Positions 34,138 through 43,895 of a stretch of DNA of 64,000 bases are shown in pieces. The number at the start of each line of letters is the position of its first letter. The stretch's first letter is position 1. The notes under the pieces are model-generated. The model was not told the DNA's origin. It did no database searches and saw nothing but the letters and a program-made list of their open reading frames with translations. Made by a program: the position numbers and the translations under genes. Origin of the DNA: Burkholderia sp. SRS-W-2-2016 (lineage in GTDB: Bacteria; Pseudomonadota; Gammaproteobacteria; Burkholderiales; Burkholderiaceae); contig NZ_MSDV01000057.1 in the NCBI RefSeq assembly GCF_001931485.1, positions 62,001 through 126,000 of the forward strand. Reading direction: 5' to 3'.

Positions 34138-34960
34138 ATCGTATTGATCGCCCTATGCGGCCACGCTCGCCGCGTTGACCACCTTACGTGAAGGTGCTCT
34201 CATGCGGGCACGCGGAAAACACCATGTTTATGTCTTTCGGTGTCGTTGCGGCCAGTGCTTCGAATTCTCCATCAGGAGCAGTGGGCGCTGCAAGGGTACT
34301 TTAATCAATCTATTGCGTTGAGTTCGATTTACACATGCGCCGTTGGAAAAGTAAATTGCTCGGGATAGCGGGATGTGTGTGTCTCAAAAGAGACTATTTT
34401 TTAACAAAAAAATAGGCAATGTCCATGCCATCGGTGTATTTCGATGTCGGTTTTCGTTTAATCAGTAAGTCGTTGTAGACATCGCGCGAAAATTGCACTA
34501 CATAATTGTCATCGGCATGTGAAAGATGTTTTGGGGTAATTTGCCGCCGCGGATATGAATAAGCATATCGAAAGGAATTCCTAATACTTAACGAGAATCA
34601 TAAGTAATAGGGGCTTGATTGATAACGTCGATACGCGATGCAGGTGTGGGTGCTCTCTCGCAAAAGTGAAGTTCCAGATAAAGCGGAGAAACCGATGGCC
34701 GATGTCGAGCAAAAGATCAACGGTGGGCGTCTCGCTTCAACCCCGATGCACACAGGCTTGCCGTGCGAGGCGGACCGTGTTCGCACGCGGCACGGCAGTG
34801 GTTGCGGCAATTCCATCAGGTATCCAGTCGCCTTCTACAGGGAGGCTCTCTCGTTGCGGAAATAGCGGGTGCGCGCGCACTGCGGAAAGCTGCTGCGCGG
34901 CGTGATCTCAGGTATCCAGGGGTGCGGGCAAGCTCTGCCGCGATCCGGAGGAAAGTGCCA
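34138..34960. other. AT-richer region upstream of the RND efflux operon
   Basis: About 820 bases without a supported gene. The part 34300-34640 is markedly AT-rich compared with the rest of the window, with runs of A and T. A 75-codon frame (34638-34865) and a 39-codon Cys-rich frame (34202-34321) are open, but neither has a family pattern. The region contains hairpins at 34381-34415 and probably the promoter of the efflux operon. Confidence 0.6.
34381..34415. terminator. Intrinsic terminator-like hairpins
   Basis: GTCTC-AAAA-GAGAC is followed at once by TATTTTTT on the plus strand. The T run itself forms a second inverted repeat, CTATTTTTT with AAAAAATAG around AACA. The element could end plus-strand transcription, or act as a bidirectional signal. 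Confidence 0.5.
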
Positions 34961-36073
34961 GTGTTTGCTTACTCTGCAACAGGTCGGGCTGTTTCTTTTC
35001 CTTTGGCCATTACGCTGTGTGCGCTGGCGGCCGCCGCGCTGCTGGTGGGTTGTCGCAAGGCGGAAGAAGCGCAGGTGGCAGAAATCCGCCCGGTACGGGT
35101 CGTCAGAATTACTGAGCAAATTGCCGGGACCACCATCACGCTGACCGGAAATCTGCGCGCCCAGGCCGAGATCAATCAGTCGTTCCGTATCGATGGCAGG
35201 ATGATCTCCCGCGCTGTCGACGTCGGAGAGCGGGTCCGCGCCGGCCAGCTGCTCGCGCGTCTGGACCGGATGAACGAGGAGAGCAGTCTGCAGTCCGCGC
35301 GGGCCCAACTGGCCGGCGCGCAGGCGCGTGCGCTGGAGGCGCGCACGATGTACGACCGGATGCGCGATCTGCTGGCGGAGCGCGCGGTGTCGCGTGCGTC
35401 GTTCGAGCAGGCTCAGGCGATGGCGAAAGTCACCCAGTCGCAAGTCGATTCGTCGCAATCGCTACTGAACATCGCACAGAACCGCCTGAGTTATACCGAC
35501 CTCGTTGCGGACGTCGCCGGCGTCGTGACGGCGGTCGGCGCCGAACCCGGTGAAGTCGTCCCGGCAGGTCGCATGATCGTTCAGGTCGCGCGCGAAGGAG
35601 CGGTCGATGCGGTATTCGATGTGCCATTGGCGGTCAAGGATGCCGCGCCGGCGAATCCCGAAATCGTGGTTACGCTGGCGGCGAACCCCGCTATTTCCGC
35701 CAGAGGCCGGGTACGCGAAGTATCGCCGCGCGCCGACCCGGTGACCGGGACGTTCGCGGTCAGGGTTCGGCTAATCGATCCTCCGGCCAGCATGCATCTG
35801 GGCAGCACGGTCAACGGTCAGATGAAGCTCGAGCGGCCACCGGCGATCAGCGTGCCGTCGAGCGCGTTGATCCAGCCCGGAGGCAAGCCCGCGGTGTGGG
35901 TGGTCGATGCGAAGACCGGCACGGTCGCAACGCGCAATGTGGAACTGCAGGCTTATGGCGAGGACCGCGTGCAGATATCGCAAGGTCTGGCTCCAGGTGA
36001 CATGGTCGTAACAGCCGGCGCGCAGGCATTGCGGCCGGGACAAAAAATTCACTGGACCGAGGCACCGAGGTGA
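34961..36073 (+). CDS. RND efflux periplasmic adaptor (membrane fusion lipoprotein)
   Basis: 370 residues from GTG 34961, chosen because GGAGGA lies eight bases before it and because the next residues form a lipoprotein signal (FPLAITLCALAAAALLVGC, lipobox LVGC). HlyD-like parts follow: a lipoyl half (RAVDVGERVRAGQLLARLD), a coiled-coil hairpin (about 100-160), the second lipoyl half (VGAEPGEVVPAGRMIVQVA), and a beta barrel. The protein bridges the pump and the outer-membrane channel. Its stop overlaps the pump start (GTGA). Confidence 0.93.
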   Translation: MFAYSATGRAVSFPLAITLCALAAAALLVGCRKAEEAQVAEIRPVRVVRITEQIAGTTITLTGNLRAQAEINQSFRIDGRMISRAVDVGERVRAGQLLARLDRMNEESSLQSARAQLAGAQARALEARTMYDRMRDLLAERAVSRASFEQAQAMAKVTQSQVDSSQSLLNIAQNRLSYTDLVADVAGVVTAVGAEPGEVVPAGRMIVQVAREGAVDAVFDVPLAVKDAAPANPEIVVTLAANPAISARGRVREVSPRADPVTGTFAVRVRLIDPPASMHLGSTVNGQMKLERPPAISVPSSALIQPGGKPAVWVVDAKTGTVATRNVELQAYGEDRVQISQGLAPGDMVVTAGAQALRPGQKIHWTEAPR

Positions 36074-39000
36074 TTGGCCCGAATCTTTCAGAATGGTCGC
36101 TTTCGAAGCGACCCCTCGTCGTGTTCCTGATGCTCGCCGCTCTGCTGGCGGGAACACTGTCGTTCTTCCAGTTGGGACGTGCCGAGGATCCGGTGTTTAC
36201 GTTCCGCACGATGGTCGTGTCGGCGGCATGGCCGGGAGCGACGGTCGACGACACGCTTTCGCAGGTGACCGAGCGGCTCGAGCGCACGCTGCAGGAGACG
36301 CGGCATCTCGACCGGGTACGCAGTTATACGACCGCCGGACAGACGACGATTTTCGTCGATCTGCTGCAGTCCACGCCGCCTTCCGAAGTGCAGGACATCT
36401 GGTATCAGGTGCGCAAGAACATCGCCGATATGCAGCGCACGCTGCCGGCCGGAACGGTCGGGCCGTTTTTCAACGACGATTTCGGCGACACATACGGGAT
36501 CATCTACGGATTCACGTCCGACGGTTTCAGCATGCGCGAATTGCGCGATCACGTCGAAGCGATTCGCTCGCGTTTGCTGCAGGTGCCGGACGTCTCGAAG
36601 ATCGAGGTGCTCGGTGCGCAGGACGAACAGATCTTTATCGAGTTTTCGACCAGCCGTCTGGCCGGCCTGCGTCTGGACTACTCGGCGATTGTGGGCGCGT
36701 TGCGCGCGCAAAACGTGATCATGCCGACCGGCGTACTGCAAACCGGCCAGGAGCGCGTGTTCTTCAGAATTACCGGCGCATTCGATTCGGAGCGCGACAT
36801 CGAGAATGTCAACCTGGTGCTCGGTGGCCGTATCGTGCGTCTCGGCGATATTGCAACGGTCCGGCGCGGCGTCGTCGATCCGCCGCAACCGATGTTTCGC
36901 GTCAACGGCAAACCGGCCATCGGTCTCGCAATTGCGATGCGCGATTCGGGCGATATTCTCGCGCTCGGCCATAACCTGAAGGCGGCGATGGGCGAAGCGA
37001 CCGCCGCTCTGCCGGTCGGCATCGAGCCATTTCTGGTCGCCAATCAGGCCGATACCGTCGATGTCGCGATCAACGACTTCATGGCGTCGCTGTGGCAAGC
37101 GATCATCATCATCCTGGTGTGCAGCTTCGTGAGTCTCGGCGTCCGTCCGGGGACGGTGGTCGCGCTGTCGATACCGCTGACGCTCGCGATCGTATTCGCG
37201 ATCATGGACATCGTGCATATCGACCTGCACCGGGTGTCGTTGGGAGCACTGATTATTGCGTTGACGCTGCTGGTCGACGACGCGATGACGACGGTCGACG
37301 CGATGATCAACCGTCTCGCCGCCGGCGACACCAAAGACCAGGCGGCGACTTTCGCTTATCGAACGCTGGCCGCGCCGATGCTGGTCGGCACGCTGGTATC
37401 GATATCGAGTTTCGTGCCGATCGGCTTCGCGAAGAGTTCGGCCGGCGAGTACACCTTTTCGATCTTTGCGGTGGTCGCGATCTCGCTGCTGGTGTCGTGG
37501 TTCGGCGCGGTGATCTTTTCGCCGCTGGTCGGTCAGGCGATCCTGAAAGCACCGAAGCCGGGCACGCCGCCACCGAAACCCGGCAAGATGGTGCGAGCCT
37601 ACGGCGACTTCCTGCGCGGCGCATTGCGACTGAAATGGATCACGATTGCCGTCACGCTACTCGCCTTCGTGCTGTCGATCTTTCTCGTCAGATTCGTGCC
37701 GCGGCAGTTCTTTCCCGCCTCCGACCGTCCCGAATTGACCGTCGATCTGACCTTGCGGCAGAACGCGTCGATTCATGCGACCGAAACGCAGGTCAAAAAG
37801 ATCGAAGCGCTATTGAAGAGCGATCCCGATGTCGACCATTTCAGCAGTTACGTGGGCCGTGGCGCGATCCGTTTCATTCTGACGTTGAATGTCCAGTTGC
37901 CCAATCCGTTTTTTTCGCAGATCGTCGTGGTCGCCAAAGATCTGCCGGCTCGCGACCGCTTGCAATTGCGACTGGAAAAGATTCTCGCCGAGCAGTTTCC
38001 CGACATCGTGGCGCGCGTCTCTCCGCTCGAACTCGGGCCGCCGGTCGGATGGCCGCTGCAGTATCGCGTGTCCGGTCCCGATCCGGCGCAGGTGCGCAAG
38101 ACCGCGCTCGAGCTGGCCGCGCTCGTCGGCGCGGACGAGCGTACCCGCCACGTGAACTTCGACTGGATGGAGCCGGCCCGCCAGATCCGCATTCATATCA
38201 ATCAGGATGAAGCGCGCCAGCTCGGCGTCAGCACCGGGGCGCTGGCGGGAATCATGAACACGATCATTACCGGTACGCCGATCACGCAGGTTCGTGACGA
38301 CATCTACCTGGTCAACGTGGTGGCGAGAGCGTCGGACGAAAGGCCGCTGACGCTGCAAACGCTGAGTACCTTGCAGGTGCCGACGCCGAGCGGCCGGATG
38401 GTTGCGCTGAGCCAGTTCGCGACCTTTACCGAAGAGCAGGAAGCGCCGCTCATCTGGCGCCGCAACCGGGTGCCGACGCTCACGGTCCGTGCCGACATGA
38501 TGCACGGCGTGCTGCCCGACGTCGTGGTCGCGTCACTGGCGCCGAAGATCGACGAGCTGAATGCGAGATTGCCGAAGGGCTACCACGTCGCGACCGGCGG
38601 TATCTCGGAGGAAAGCGCGATTTCGCAGGCGTCGGTATTTGCGGTCGTGCCGCTGATGATCGTGCTGATGCTCGCCAGCATGATGGTGCTGCTGGTGAGT
38701 TTCAAGCGGCTCGCGATGGTGGTGGCGGTGATGCCGTTGGGCCTGATCGGCGTGGTGCTCGCACTGCTGGTTTTCAACCGGCCGCTCGGCTTCGTCGCGA
38801 TCCTCGGGATCCTCGCGCTGATCGGCATGATCGCGAAAAATGGACTGATCCTGATCGTGCAGATCGAGACCTATCGCAACGAAGGGATGGGGGTGCTGGA
38901 AGCAGTCGTCGCATCGGGTACGTCGCGGATACGGCCGATGTTTCTGACTTCGATCTCGACGGTGCTCGGCCTGATTCCGATCGCGCCCACCGTGTTCTGG

Positions 39001-39147
39001 GGGGCGATGGCCTTCGCGATCATGGGCGGCTTGCTGGTGGCGACCCTGCTGACGCTGGTGTTCCTGCCCGCTCTGTATATGGCGGTGTTCGGCGGAGAAG
39101 ACCGGCGGGCGTCGCAGTCTTCGGGGCCGGCCCACGGAACGGCGTAA
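36070..39147 (+). CDS. RND multidrug efflux pump, inner-membrane permease
   Basis: The 1025-residue protein has two repeats of six helices with large periplasmic loops. It opens WSLSKRPLVVFLMLAALLAG and has LTLLVDDAMTTVDAMINRLA with the paired aspartates D403/D404 of helix 4 that relay protons. GALIIALTLL and the C-terminal ILGILALIGMIAKNGLILIV (helix 10, with the Lys-Asn pair) are also typical. It belongs to the HAE1-like group; the substrate is unknown. It starts at GTG overlapping the adaptor stop, and an outer-membrane factor follows. Confidence 0.94.
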   Translation: MIGPNLSEWSLSKRPLVVFLMLAALLAGTLSFFQLGRAEDPVFTFRTMVVSAAWPGATVDDTLSQVTERLERTLQETRHLDRVRSYTTAGQTTIFVDLLQSTPPSEVQDIWYQVRKNIADMQRTLPAGTVGPFFNDDFGDTYGIIYGFTSDGFSMRELRDHVEAIRSRLLQVPDVSKIEVLGAQDEQIFIEFSTSRLAGLRLDYSAIVGALRAQNVIMPTGVLQTGQERVFFRITGAFDSERDIENVNLVLGGRIVRLGDIATVRRGVVDPPQPMFRVNGKPAIGLAIAMRDSGDILALGHNLKAAMGEATAALPVGIEPFLVANQADTVDVAINDFMASLWQAIIIILVCSFVSLGVRPGTVVALSIPLTLAIVFAIMDIVHIDLHRVSLGALIIALTLLVDDAMTTVDAMINRLAAGDTKDQAATFAYRTLAAPMLVGTLVSISSFVPIGFAKSSAGEYTFSIFAVVAISLLVSWFGAVIFSPLVGQAILKAPKPGTPPPKPGKMVRAYGDFLRGALRLKWITIAVTLLAFVLSIFLVRFVPRQFFPASDRPELTVDLTLRQNASIHATETQVKKIEALLKSDPDVDHFSSYVGRGAIRFILTLNVQLPNPFFSQIVVVAKDLPARDRLQLRLEKILAEQFPDIVARVSPLELGPPVGWPLQYRVSGPDPAQVRKTALELAALVGADERTRHVNFDWMEPARQIRIHINQDEARQLGVSTGALAGIMNTIITGTPITQVRDDIYLVNVVARASDERPLTLQTLSTLQVPTPSGRMVALSQFATFTEEQEAPLIWRRNRVPTLTVRADMMHGVLPDVVVASLAPKIDELNARLPKGYHVATGGISEESAISQASVFAVVPLMIVLMLASMMVLLVSFKRLAMVVAVMPLGLIGVVLALLVFNRPLGFVAILGILALIGMIAKNGLILIVQIETYRNEGMGVLEAVVASGTSRIRPMFLTSISTVLGLIPIAPTVFWGAMAFAIMGGLLVATLLTLVFLPALYMAVFGGEDRRASQSSGPAHGTA

Positions 39148-39244
39148 GTCAGTTGGCCTGATCATGTCGAGCTGGAATGTACCAGGCAAACAACCACACA
39201 TCCGGTGCATACCGACCGCGGCAATCGGAGAACTGGAGTACGTG

Positions 39245-40711
39245 ATGAGAACGCTGACGCTTGCTGCGATCCTTGCCGCCACGACGGTTTGCGTGGGCGG
39301 CTGCTTTACCGTCGGGCCGAACTACAGCCGCCCGGAAGTGTCGGTGCCGGCCACCTGGCGGATCGATTTGCCCCAGGCCGAAGAAGTCGCCGACACCGCA
39401 TGGTGGGAGCAGTTCCAGGATCCGGTATTGAACGATCTGATTCAATCGGCGCTGCGCGGCAATCTTGACGTCCGTATCGCGGCGGCCCGCGTCGATCAGT
39501 TCGCCGGTTTGCTGCGCACTACGCGCTCGCAGGGGTTGCCGCAGATCGGCTATGGCGCGAATGTGAGCCGCAGCCGCACCAGCGAAGTCGGAATGCCGCC
39601 GCTTTCGCCGGCCCTCGATCCCGTCTTCAATCTCTATCAGGGCACGCTGTCCGCCGCGTGGCAGGTCGATCTGTTCGGCCGGGTCAGGCGTCTGAGCGAA
39701 GCGGCGCAGGCGCAGGTATTCGCCAGCGAACAGGCGCAACGCGGCGTGGTGCTTTCGCTGGTGACCGGTGTCGCGACCAGCTATATCACGCTGCGCGGCC
39801 TCGACAGACAACTCGAAGTCGCGCAGGCCACCGCGCGTATTTTTGCCGAAACGCTGCGGATCTTCGAGTTGCGCTATCGGGATGGGCTCGTTTCGGAAAC
39901 CGAACTTTCGCAGGTGCGCTCGCAGTACAAGCTCGCACAGTCGACGATTCCGGCCGTCGAACAGCAGATTGCGATAGTGGAAAACGGCATTTCAATTCTT
40001 CTCGGCCAGAATCCCGGCCCGATTCCGCGCGGCAAATCGATTAGCGAACTCGTGCTCCCCACGATACCGTCGGATCTGCCTTCAACCTTACTCGGCCGGC
40101 GCCCGGATATTCTGCAGGCGGAACAGAACCTGGTGGCCGCCAACGCGAACGTGGGCGCCGCGCGGGCGCTCTACTATCCGACCATCTCGTTGACCGGCGC
40201 GCTTGGCTCGGTGAGTACCGCGTTTGGCGATTTCCTCTCCGGGCCCGCCGCGCTGTGGTCGATCGCGGCGGGTGTGACCGGGCCGATCTTCACCGCGGGC
40301 GCGATCGAAGGTCAGGTGCAGTCGGCCGAAGCGCAGAAGCGCCAGGCGGAGCTGATCTATCGGCAGACCATCCTGGGTGCGTTCAGCGATACCAACAACG
40401 CATTGACCGGCGCGCAGAAGACCAGCGAGCAGACTGCGAGTCAGCAGGAGCGTGTCGATGCATTGAGAGAATATGCACGACTTTCCAACCTCAAATTCGA
40501 AGATGGTTTGATCGGCTATCTGGAAGTACTGGTATCGGAAAACGATCTGTTCGCGGCGGAACTTTCGTTAGCCAGTTTGCAGGCCGCTCGCATCAACCAG
40601 GTGATCAGTGTGTATCAGTCGATGGGCGGCGGCTGGGTGGATATCGCCGGCTCGCAGACACCGGTGCAGATCGGTAAAGATCAACGGAGCAGCGCCGTGT
40701 CGGCGAGGTAA
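39245..40711 (+). CDS. RND outer-membrane channel lipoprotein (NodT/OprM type)
   Basis: 488 residues from ATG 39245. The lipoprotein signal ends at CVGGC, followed by the family's FTVGPNYSRPEVSVPATWR. Two TolC-like repeats are seen (LRGNLDVRIAAARVDQFAG..., LGRRPDILQAEQNLVAANAN, YYPTISLTGALGS). It completes the tripartite pump 97 bases after the permease stop; a longer upstream frame begins at 39164 but has no signal sequence. Confidence 0.93.
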   Translation: MRTLTLAAILAATTVCVGGCFTVGPNYSRPEVSVPATWRIDLPQAEEVADTAWWEQFQDPVLNDLIQSALRGNLDVRIAAARVDQFAGLLRTTRSQGLPQIGYGANVSRSRTSEVGMPPLSPALDPVFNLYQGTLSAAWQVDLFGRVRRLSEAAQAQVFASEQAQRGVVLSLVTGVATSYITLRGLDRQLEVAQATARIFAETLRIFELRYRDGLVSETELSQVRSQYKLAQSTIPAVEQQIAIVENGISILLGQNPGPIPRGKSISELVLPTIPSDLPSTLLGRRPDILQAEQNLVAANANVGAARALYYPTISLTGALGSVSTAFGDFLSGPAALWSIAAGVTGPIFTAGAIEGQVQSAEAQKRQAELIYRQTILGAFSDTNNALTGAQKTSEQTASQQERVDALREYARLSNLKFEDGLIGYLEVLVSENDLFAAELSLASLQAARINQVISVYQSMGGGWVDIAGSQTPVQIGKDQRSSAVSAR

Positions 40712-40757
40712 AGGCGGCGGCGGCGCGCTGCGCGTGCCGCTTTCATTTTTCAGGTCC

Positions 40758-41234
40758 TTACTTCTTCGAATTGATTTTCATCAGAAAGAACGTGAGAGCG
40801 ATGATGACGAGCGCCAAAGTCGCGCCGAAAGGGGCGATTTCGCGCGTGCCGTCCCATGCGACGGCCTCGCGCAGGAATAACACCGCGAGCACGGCGATCA
40901 CCACGCTAACCAGGTTGCCTTTCAGATCCTCGAGGTCGGCAACCTTTAGCCATTTGGGTAATAGCGACGGGGTGTCGTCGATGAATAGCGAGTAGAGGCC
41001 GATGCTGGTGATATAGACGGCGACCGCGATCAGAAATACATCCACGGCCTCGACGATGCCGACCGCCAGTATTTTTACCGACTTGGCGGAAAAGGAGCCG
41101 TTCGCGATCATATGGATCGTGCTGGAACCCAATGCGATCAACTCGAAAATAGTCAGCGTGATGAAGCACAGGAAAGTCCCGACGATAGGGATGAGCATGA
41201 TGTAACGGCTCAAAACCAGAACGCGACGCAACAT
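40758..41234 (-). CDS. YqhA-family (UPF0114) inner-membrane protein
   Basis: 158 residues from ATG 41234, which has GGAGGAG eight bases upstream. Four membrane helices are seen (RYIMLIPIVGTFLCFITLTI; VGIVEAVDVFLIAVAVYITS; NLVSVVIAVLAVLFLREAVA; FGATLALVIIALTFFLMKIN), with the family's VDVFLIAxxVYITSxGLYSLFID region. Function is unknown. It converges on the efflux operon. Confidence 0.88.
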   Translation of the reverse strand: MLRRVLVLSRYIMLIPIVGTFLCFITLTIFELIALGSSTIHMIANGSFSAKSVKILAVGIVEAVDVFLIAVAVYITSIGLYSLFIDDTPSLLPKWLKVADLEDLKGNLVSVVIAVLAVLFLREAVAWDGTREIAPFGATLALVIIALTFFLMKINSKK

Positions 41235-41443
41235 CACAAGGCTCCTCCAGTAGTTGATCCTGTCATGCGCCACCACCGAAGCATGATATCAACAACTTAG
41301 TCACGAGCGGTCCCCAAATACAGCAGCGGGCGATCAGGGCGATGTGCGGCGGGAAAGGGGATAGTCATCCGCGAAGGCCAAGCGCCGTATCAATGGCGCG
41401 CTGATGGCCGATTGCGAAATCGACCGGCTTGTCGATAACGAAT

Positions 41444-42388
41444 TCAATCGATGTAGCTCGCGCTGGTTTTTGCAATGCCGGACTTCTCCGCCTGCTCAGT
41501 CGACGTCGGAAAGCTGTCGAGCATTAACTGGGTGGTCGCATCGAGCGGTCTGCCCTGACGGGTAATCGCATGGAAAAGCGAGTGGTAGCGAAACACCGAC
41601 GGCATTAGCGCAACCAGTTGTCCATCTTCTTCCCATTGCCTCGCGAAGTGAGTCGGCAGATAGCCGATGTAGCTGCCTGTCAACAGCATGGTCAGCGTCC
41701 CCTCCATCGAAAAAGTCGTCGCGGAGCGGTTCAGGTTGACGTGACGCGGCTTCTGACTTTCCGCGAGATAGCCTCGTTCCACATACGGCGCGGCTTCGAT
41801 GGCCTCCATCAATCCGACGCTGCCGGCGGTCGATAGCGGGTGCGCGCGGCCGCAGTAAAGAGCCTGTTCCTCGGAAAAGACCGGCGTATAGACAAGCCCC
41901 GACAGCCGATGATGAAACGCGCCGACAGCGACATTCAGCTTCTCTTCCAGCACGTTCTTTTCGAGTTCGCCGGGCGGCATGATATGCACCGTCAGATGCG
42001 TGTCCGGAGAGTTTTTGACGAAGTGCTGCAGCGCCGTGACCGTGGGCGCGCCGGGGAACGACAGGAGCGCGTCCACAAAGCCGACTTCAAGCCTCGATTT
42101 GGGCTGACCATGCAGCGCGCCCACGCAATCCAGGAAGCGGCTCACATCCGAAAACAGTGCGCGCGCGGCCTCGTAAATCGCCAGTCCTTCTTCCGTTACC
42201 TGAAACCCCTGGCGGCCGCGCTGGCAGAGTTTCGCGCCGAGCCGCACCTCGAGATTGCGCACGATCACGCTCAGTCGCGGCAGCCCCATGTTCAGTACTG
42301 TTTGTGCCGATGTGAACCCGCCGGCTTCCACGATCGTACAAAATATCCGGACGGACTTGAGGTCCAGATCTGAGAGATTTCCAAGCAT
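41444..42388 (-). CDS. LysR-family regulator
   Basis: 314 residues from ATG 42388 (MLGNLSDLDLKSVRIFCTIV). The helix-turn-helix is FTSAQTVLNMGLPRLSVIVR. It ends in an effector domain with HLTVHIMPPGELEKNVLEEK. The recognition helix (GLPRLSVIVRNLEVRLG) is less typical than in the other LysR proteins here. Frame extension upstream to 42589 lacks pattern. The gene has lower GC than its neighbours, like the efflux operon, and may regulate it from across the YqhA-like gene. Confidence 0.9.
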   Translation of the reverse strand: MLGNLSDLDLKSVRIFCTIVEAGGFTSAQTVLNMGLPRLSVIVRNLEVRLGAKLCQRGRQGFQVTEEGLAIYEAARALFSDVSRFLDCVGALHGQPKSRLEVGFVDALLSFPGAPTVTALQHFVKNSPDTHLTVHIMPPGELEKNVLEEKLNVAVGAFHHRLSGLVYTPVFSEEQALYCGRAHPLSTAGSVGLMEAIEAAPYVERGYLAESQKPRHVNLNRSATTFSMEGTLTMLLTGSYIGYLPTHFARQWEEDGQLVALMPSVFRYHSLFHAITRQGRPLDATTQLMLDSFPTSTEQAEKSGIAKTSASYID

Positions 42389-42762
42389 CTTCTGACAGCT
42401 CACTCGTTTCTTGCGGAGCGGAAATAACATTACCGCTGTTCGACAAATGACCTCGGGCGTTACCCGCGGGAGTACGCGCCTGGCGACGGCGGCTTGCAAG
42501 GTAACACCAATGATCCGGTTTTCGATTTGCCAAATAAGCAAGCCAACTTTCCTGGTTTCATAACTTAGGCAATCGTGGAAGGGAGGCAACGCGTTGATTC
42601 CGATAGCGGGCGCCGACCTGCGCCGCTACGTGAAAATGTAGTACGCGCTTTCTGTATACGCGCAATGATTACCGGAACTCGAATTTCGCGATCCGGCGGC
42701 TTTGTATATGATCGACGCAGCCCCCGTCCTCGCCGTCCCTATCGCCATCCGCGGGAAATGCC
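42389..42762. other. Intergenic region between LysR and the receiver-kinase gene
   Basis: 374 bases without a supported gene. It should contain the divergent promoters of the LysR gene (minus) and the receiver-kinase gene (plus). I see no strong symmetric site or sigma box. Confidence 0.5.
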
Positions 42763-43881
42763 ATGAGCGACACCACGCAGCCGCCGTTTTCCGTTCTGTT
42801 CGTCGACGACGAGGAGATCTCCCGCAATCACTTCGCGCGCGCGATCCGCGCCGACTACCGTGTGCACGTCGCGCAAAGCGCCGACGAGGCGATCGGAATC
42901 CTGGCCCGCCACGGCGCCGAAATCGCCGTGCTGGTGACCGATTTCCGGATGCCCGGCCGCGACGGCGACGATCTGCTGCGCCAGGTCGCGCACGAGTATC
43001 CGCAAATCGTGCGCATCCTCGTGACCGCGTATGCGGACAAGGACATGCTGCTGCAAACGGTCAATACCGGCGACGTGTTCCGCATCCTCGAAAAGCCGCT
43101 GCGTACCGACAAGGTGCGCGAGGCGCTGCAACTGGCGATCGCCCGTTATGCGGAGCGCGAGACCCGTCAGCAGCGGCTGCTCGCGATGAGCGAAACGCTC
43201 GGCTTTCTGGCCCACGAACTGAACACGCCGCTCGCGGCGATCTCGCTGTTCGCGCGCTCGGTCGAGAACGACGTCGCCGCCGAGTACGATCCCGAGCGGC
43301 AGAAGGACATCGGCGCGGCCGCGCGCTCGATGCTGAACAACGCGCAATTCTGCCTGACGCTGCTGTCGTCGTTCTGGGCGACCGTGCACAAGAGCGGCGG
43401 CCAGCAGTCGGCCGCGGAGGCGGGCGGTCGCGAAGTGCGGGCGACGCGGCTGATCGCGTCGCTGCTCGATACCTATCCGTTCGCCGGCGCGCAGCGCGAC
43501 TGGATCGAGGTCGACGTGCAGGGCGACTTCGTCGTGCGCACGATGCCCAATTGCGTCGCGCTGGTGCTGTCCTCGCTGCTGTCGAATGCGCTGCGCGCGC
43601 TCGCCGACGTCAACGCGCCGTCGCTGTGGCTAGAGGTGGTGGACGGCGCCGAGCCGGAAATCCGCATGCGCGACAACGGCGTCGGCATTGCGCCGGAAAT
43701 CCACGCGCGGCTGCTGCAGGACCCGGTCACCACGCACGCGGGCAACGGCGGTCACGGCATGGGGATGATCTTCTGCAACCGGATCATGCAGTCGTTCGGC
43801 GGCCGGCTCGGCGTCGAATCGACGCCCGGTGAGGGCACCACCGTGACGATGAGCTTTCCGGGGCCGAGAAACCTTCTGTAG
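42763..43881 (+). CDS. Receiver plus histidine-kinase protein (PhcR/PhcQ-like architecture)
   Basis: The 372-residue soluble protein has an N-terminal receiver (FVDDEEISRNH; phosphoacceptor D60 in VTDFRMPG; K in LEKPL), then a kinase core with H151 in FLAHELNTPLAAI, an N box (LLSNALRALAD), the G1 region DNGVGIAPEI and a second glycine box GGHGMGM. It has no output DNA-binding domain and no membrane helix, so it should work with a partner kinase. A REC-kinase protein of this shape occurs with the PhcS sensor in Ralstonia. It converges on the CqsS-like gene with 14 bases between stops. Confidence 0.9.
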   Translation: MSDTTQPPFSVLFVDDEEISRNHFARAIRADYRVHVAQSADEAIGILARHGAEIAVLVTDFRMPGRDGDDLLRQVAHEYPQIVRILVTAYADKDMLLQTVNTGDVFRILEKPLRTDKVREALQLAIARYAERETRQQRLLAMSETLGFLAHELNTPLAAISLFARSVENDVAAEYDPERQKDIGAAARSMLNNAQFCLTLLSSFWATVHKSGGQQSAAEAGGREVRATRLIASLLDTYPFAGAQRDWIEVDVQGDFVVRTMPNCVALVLSSLLSNALRALADVNAPSLWLEVVDGAEPEIRMRDNGVGIAPEIHARLLQDPVTTHAGNGGHGMGMIFCNRIMQSFGGRLGVESTPGEGTTVTMSFPGPRNLL

Positions 43882-43895
43882 CGTCGCTCAATCGC

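Noticed and set aside
34202..34321. 39-codon Cys-rich frame (YVFRCRCGQCFEF)
   Set aside because: Cys spacing is suggestive of a zinc knuckle, but there is no ribosome binding site or known family, and it is too short to support.
34638..34865. 75-codon frame upstream of the efflux adaptor
   Set aside because: No recognisable pattern and no good start signal; could be a leader but not supportable.
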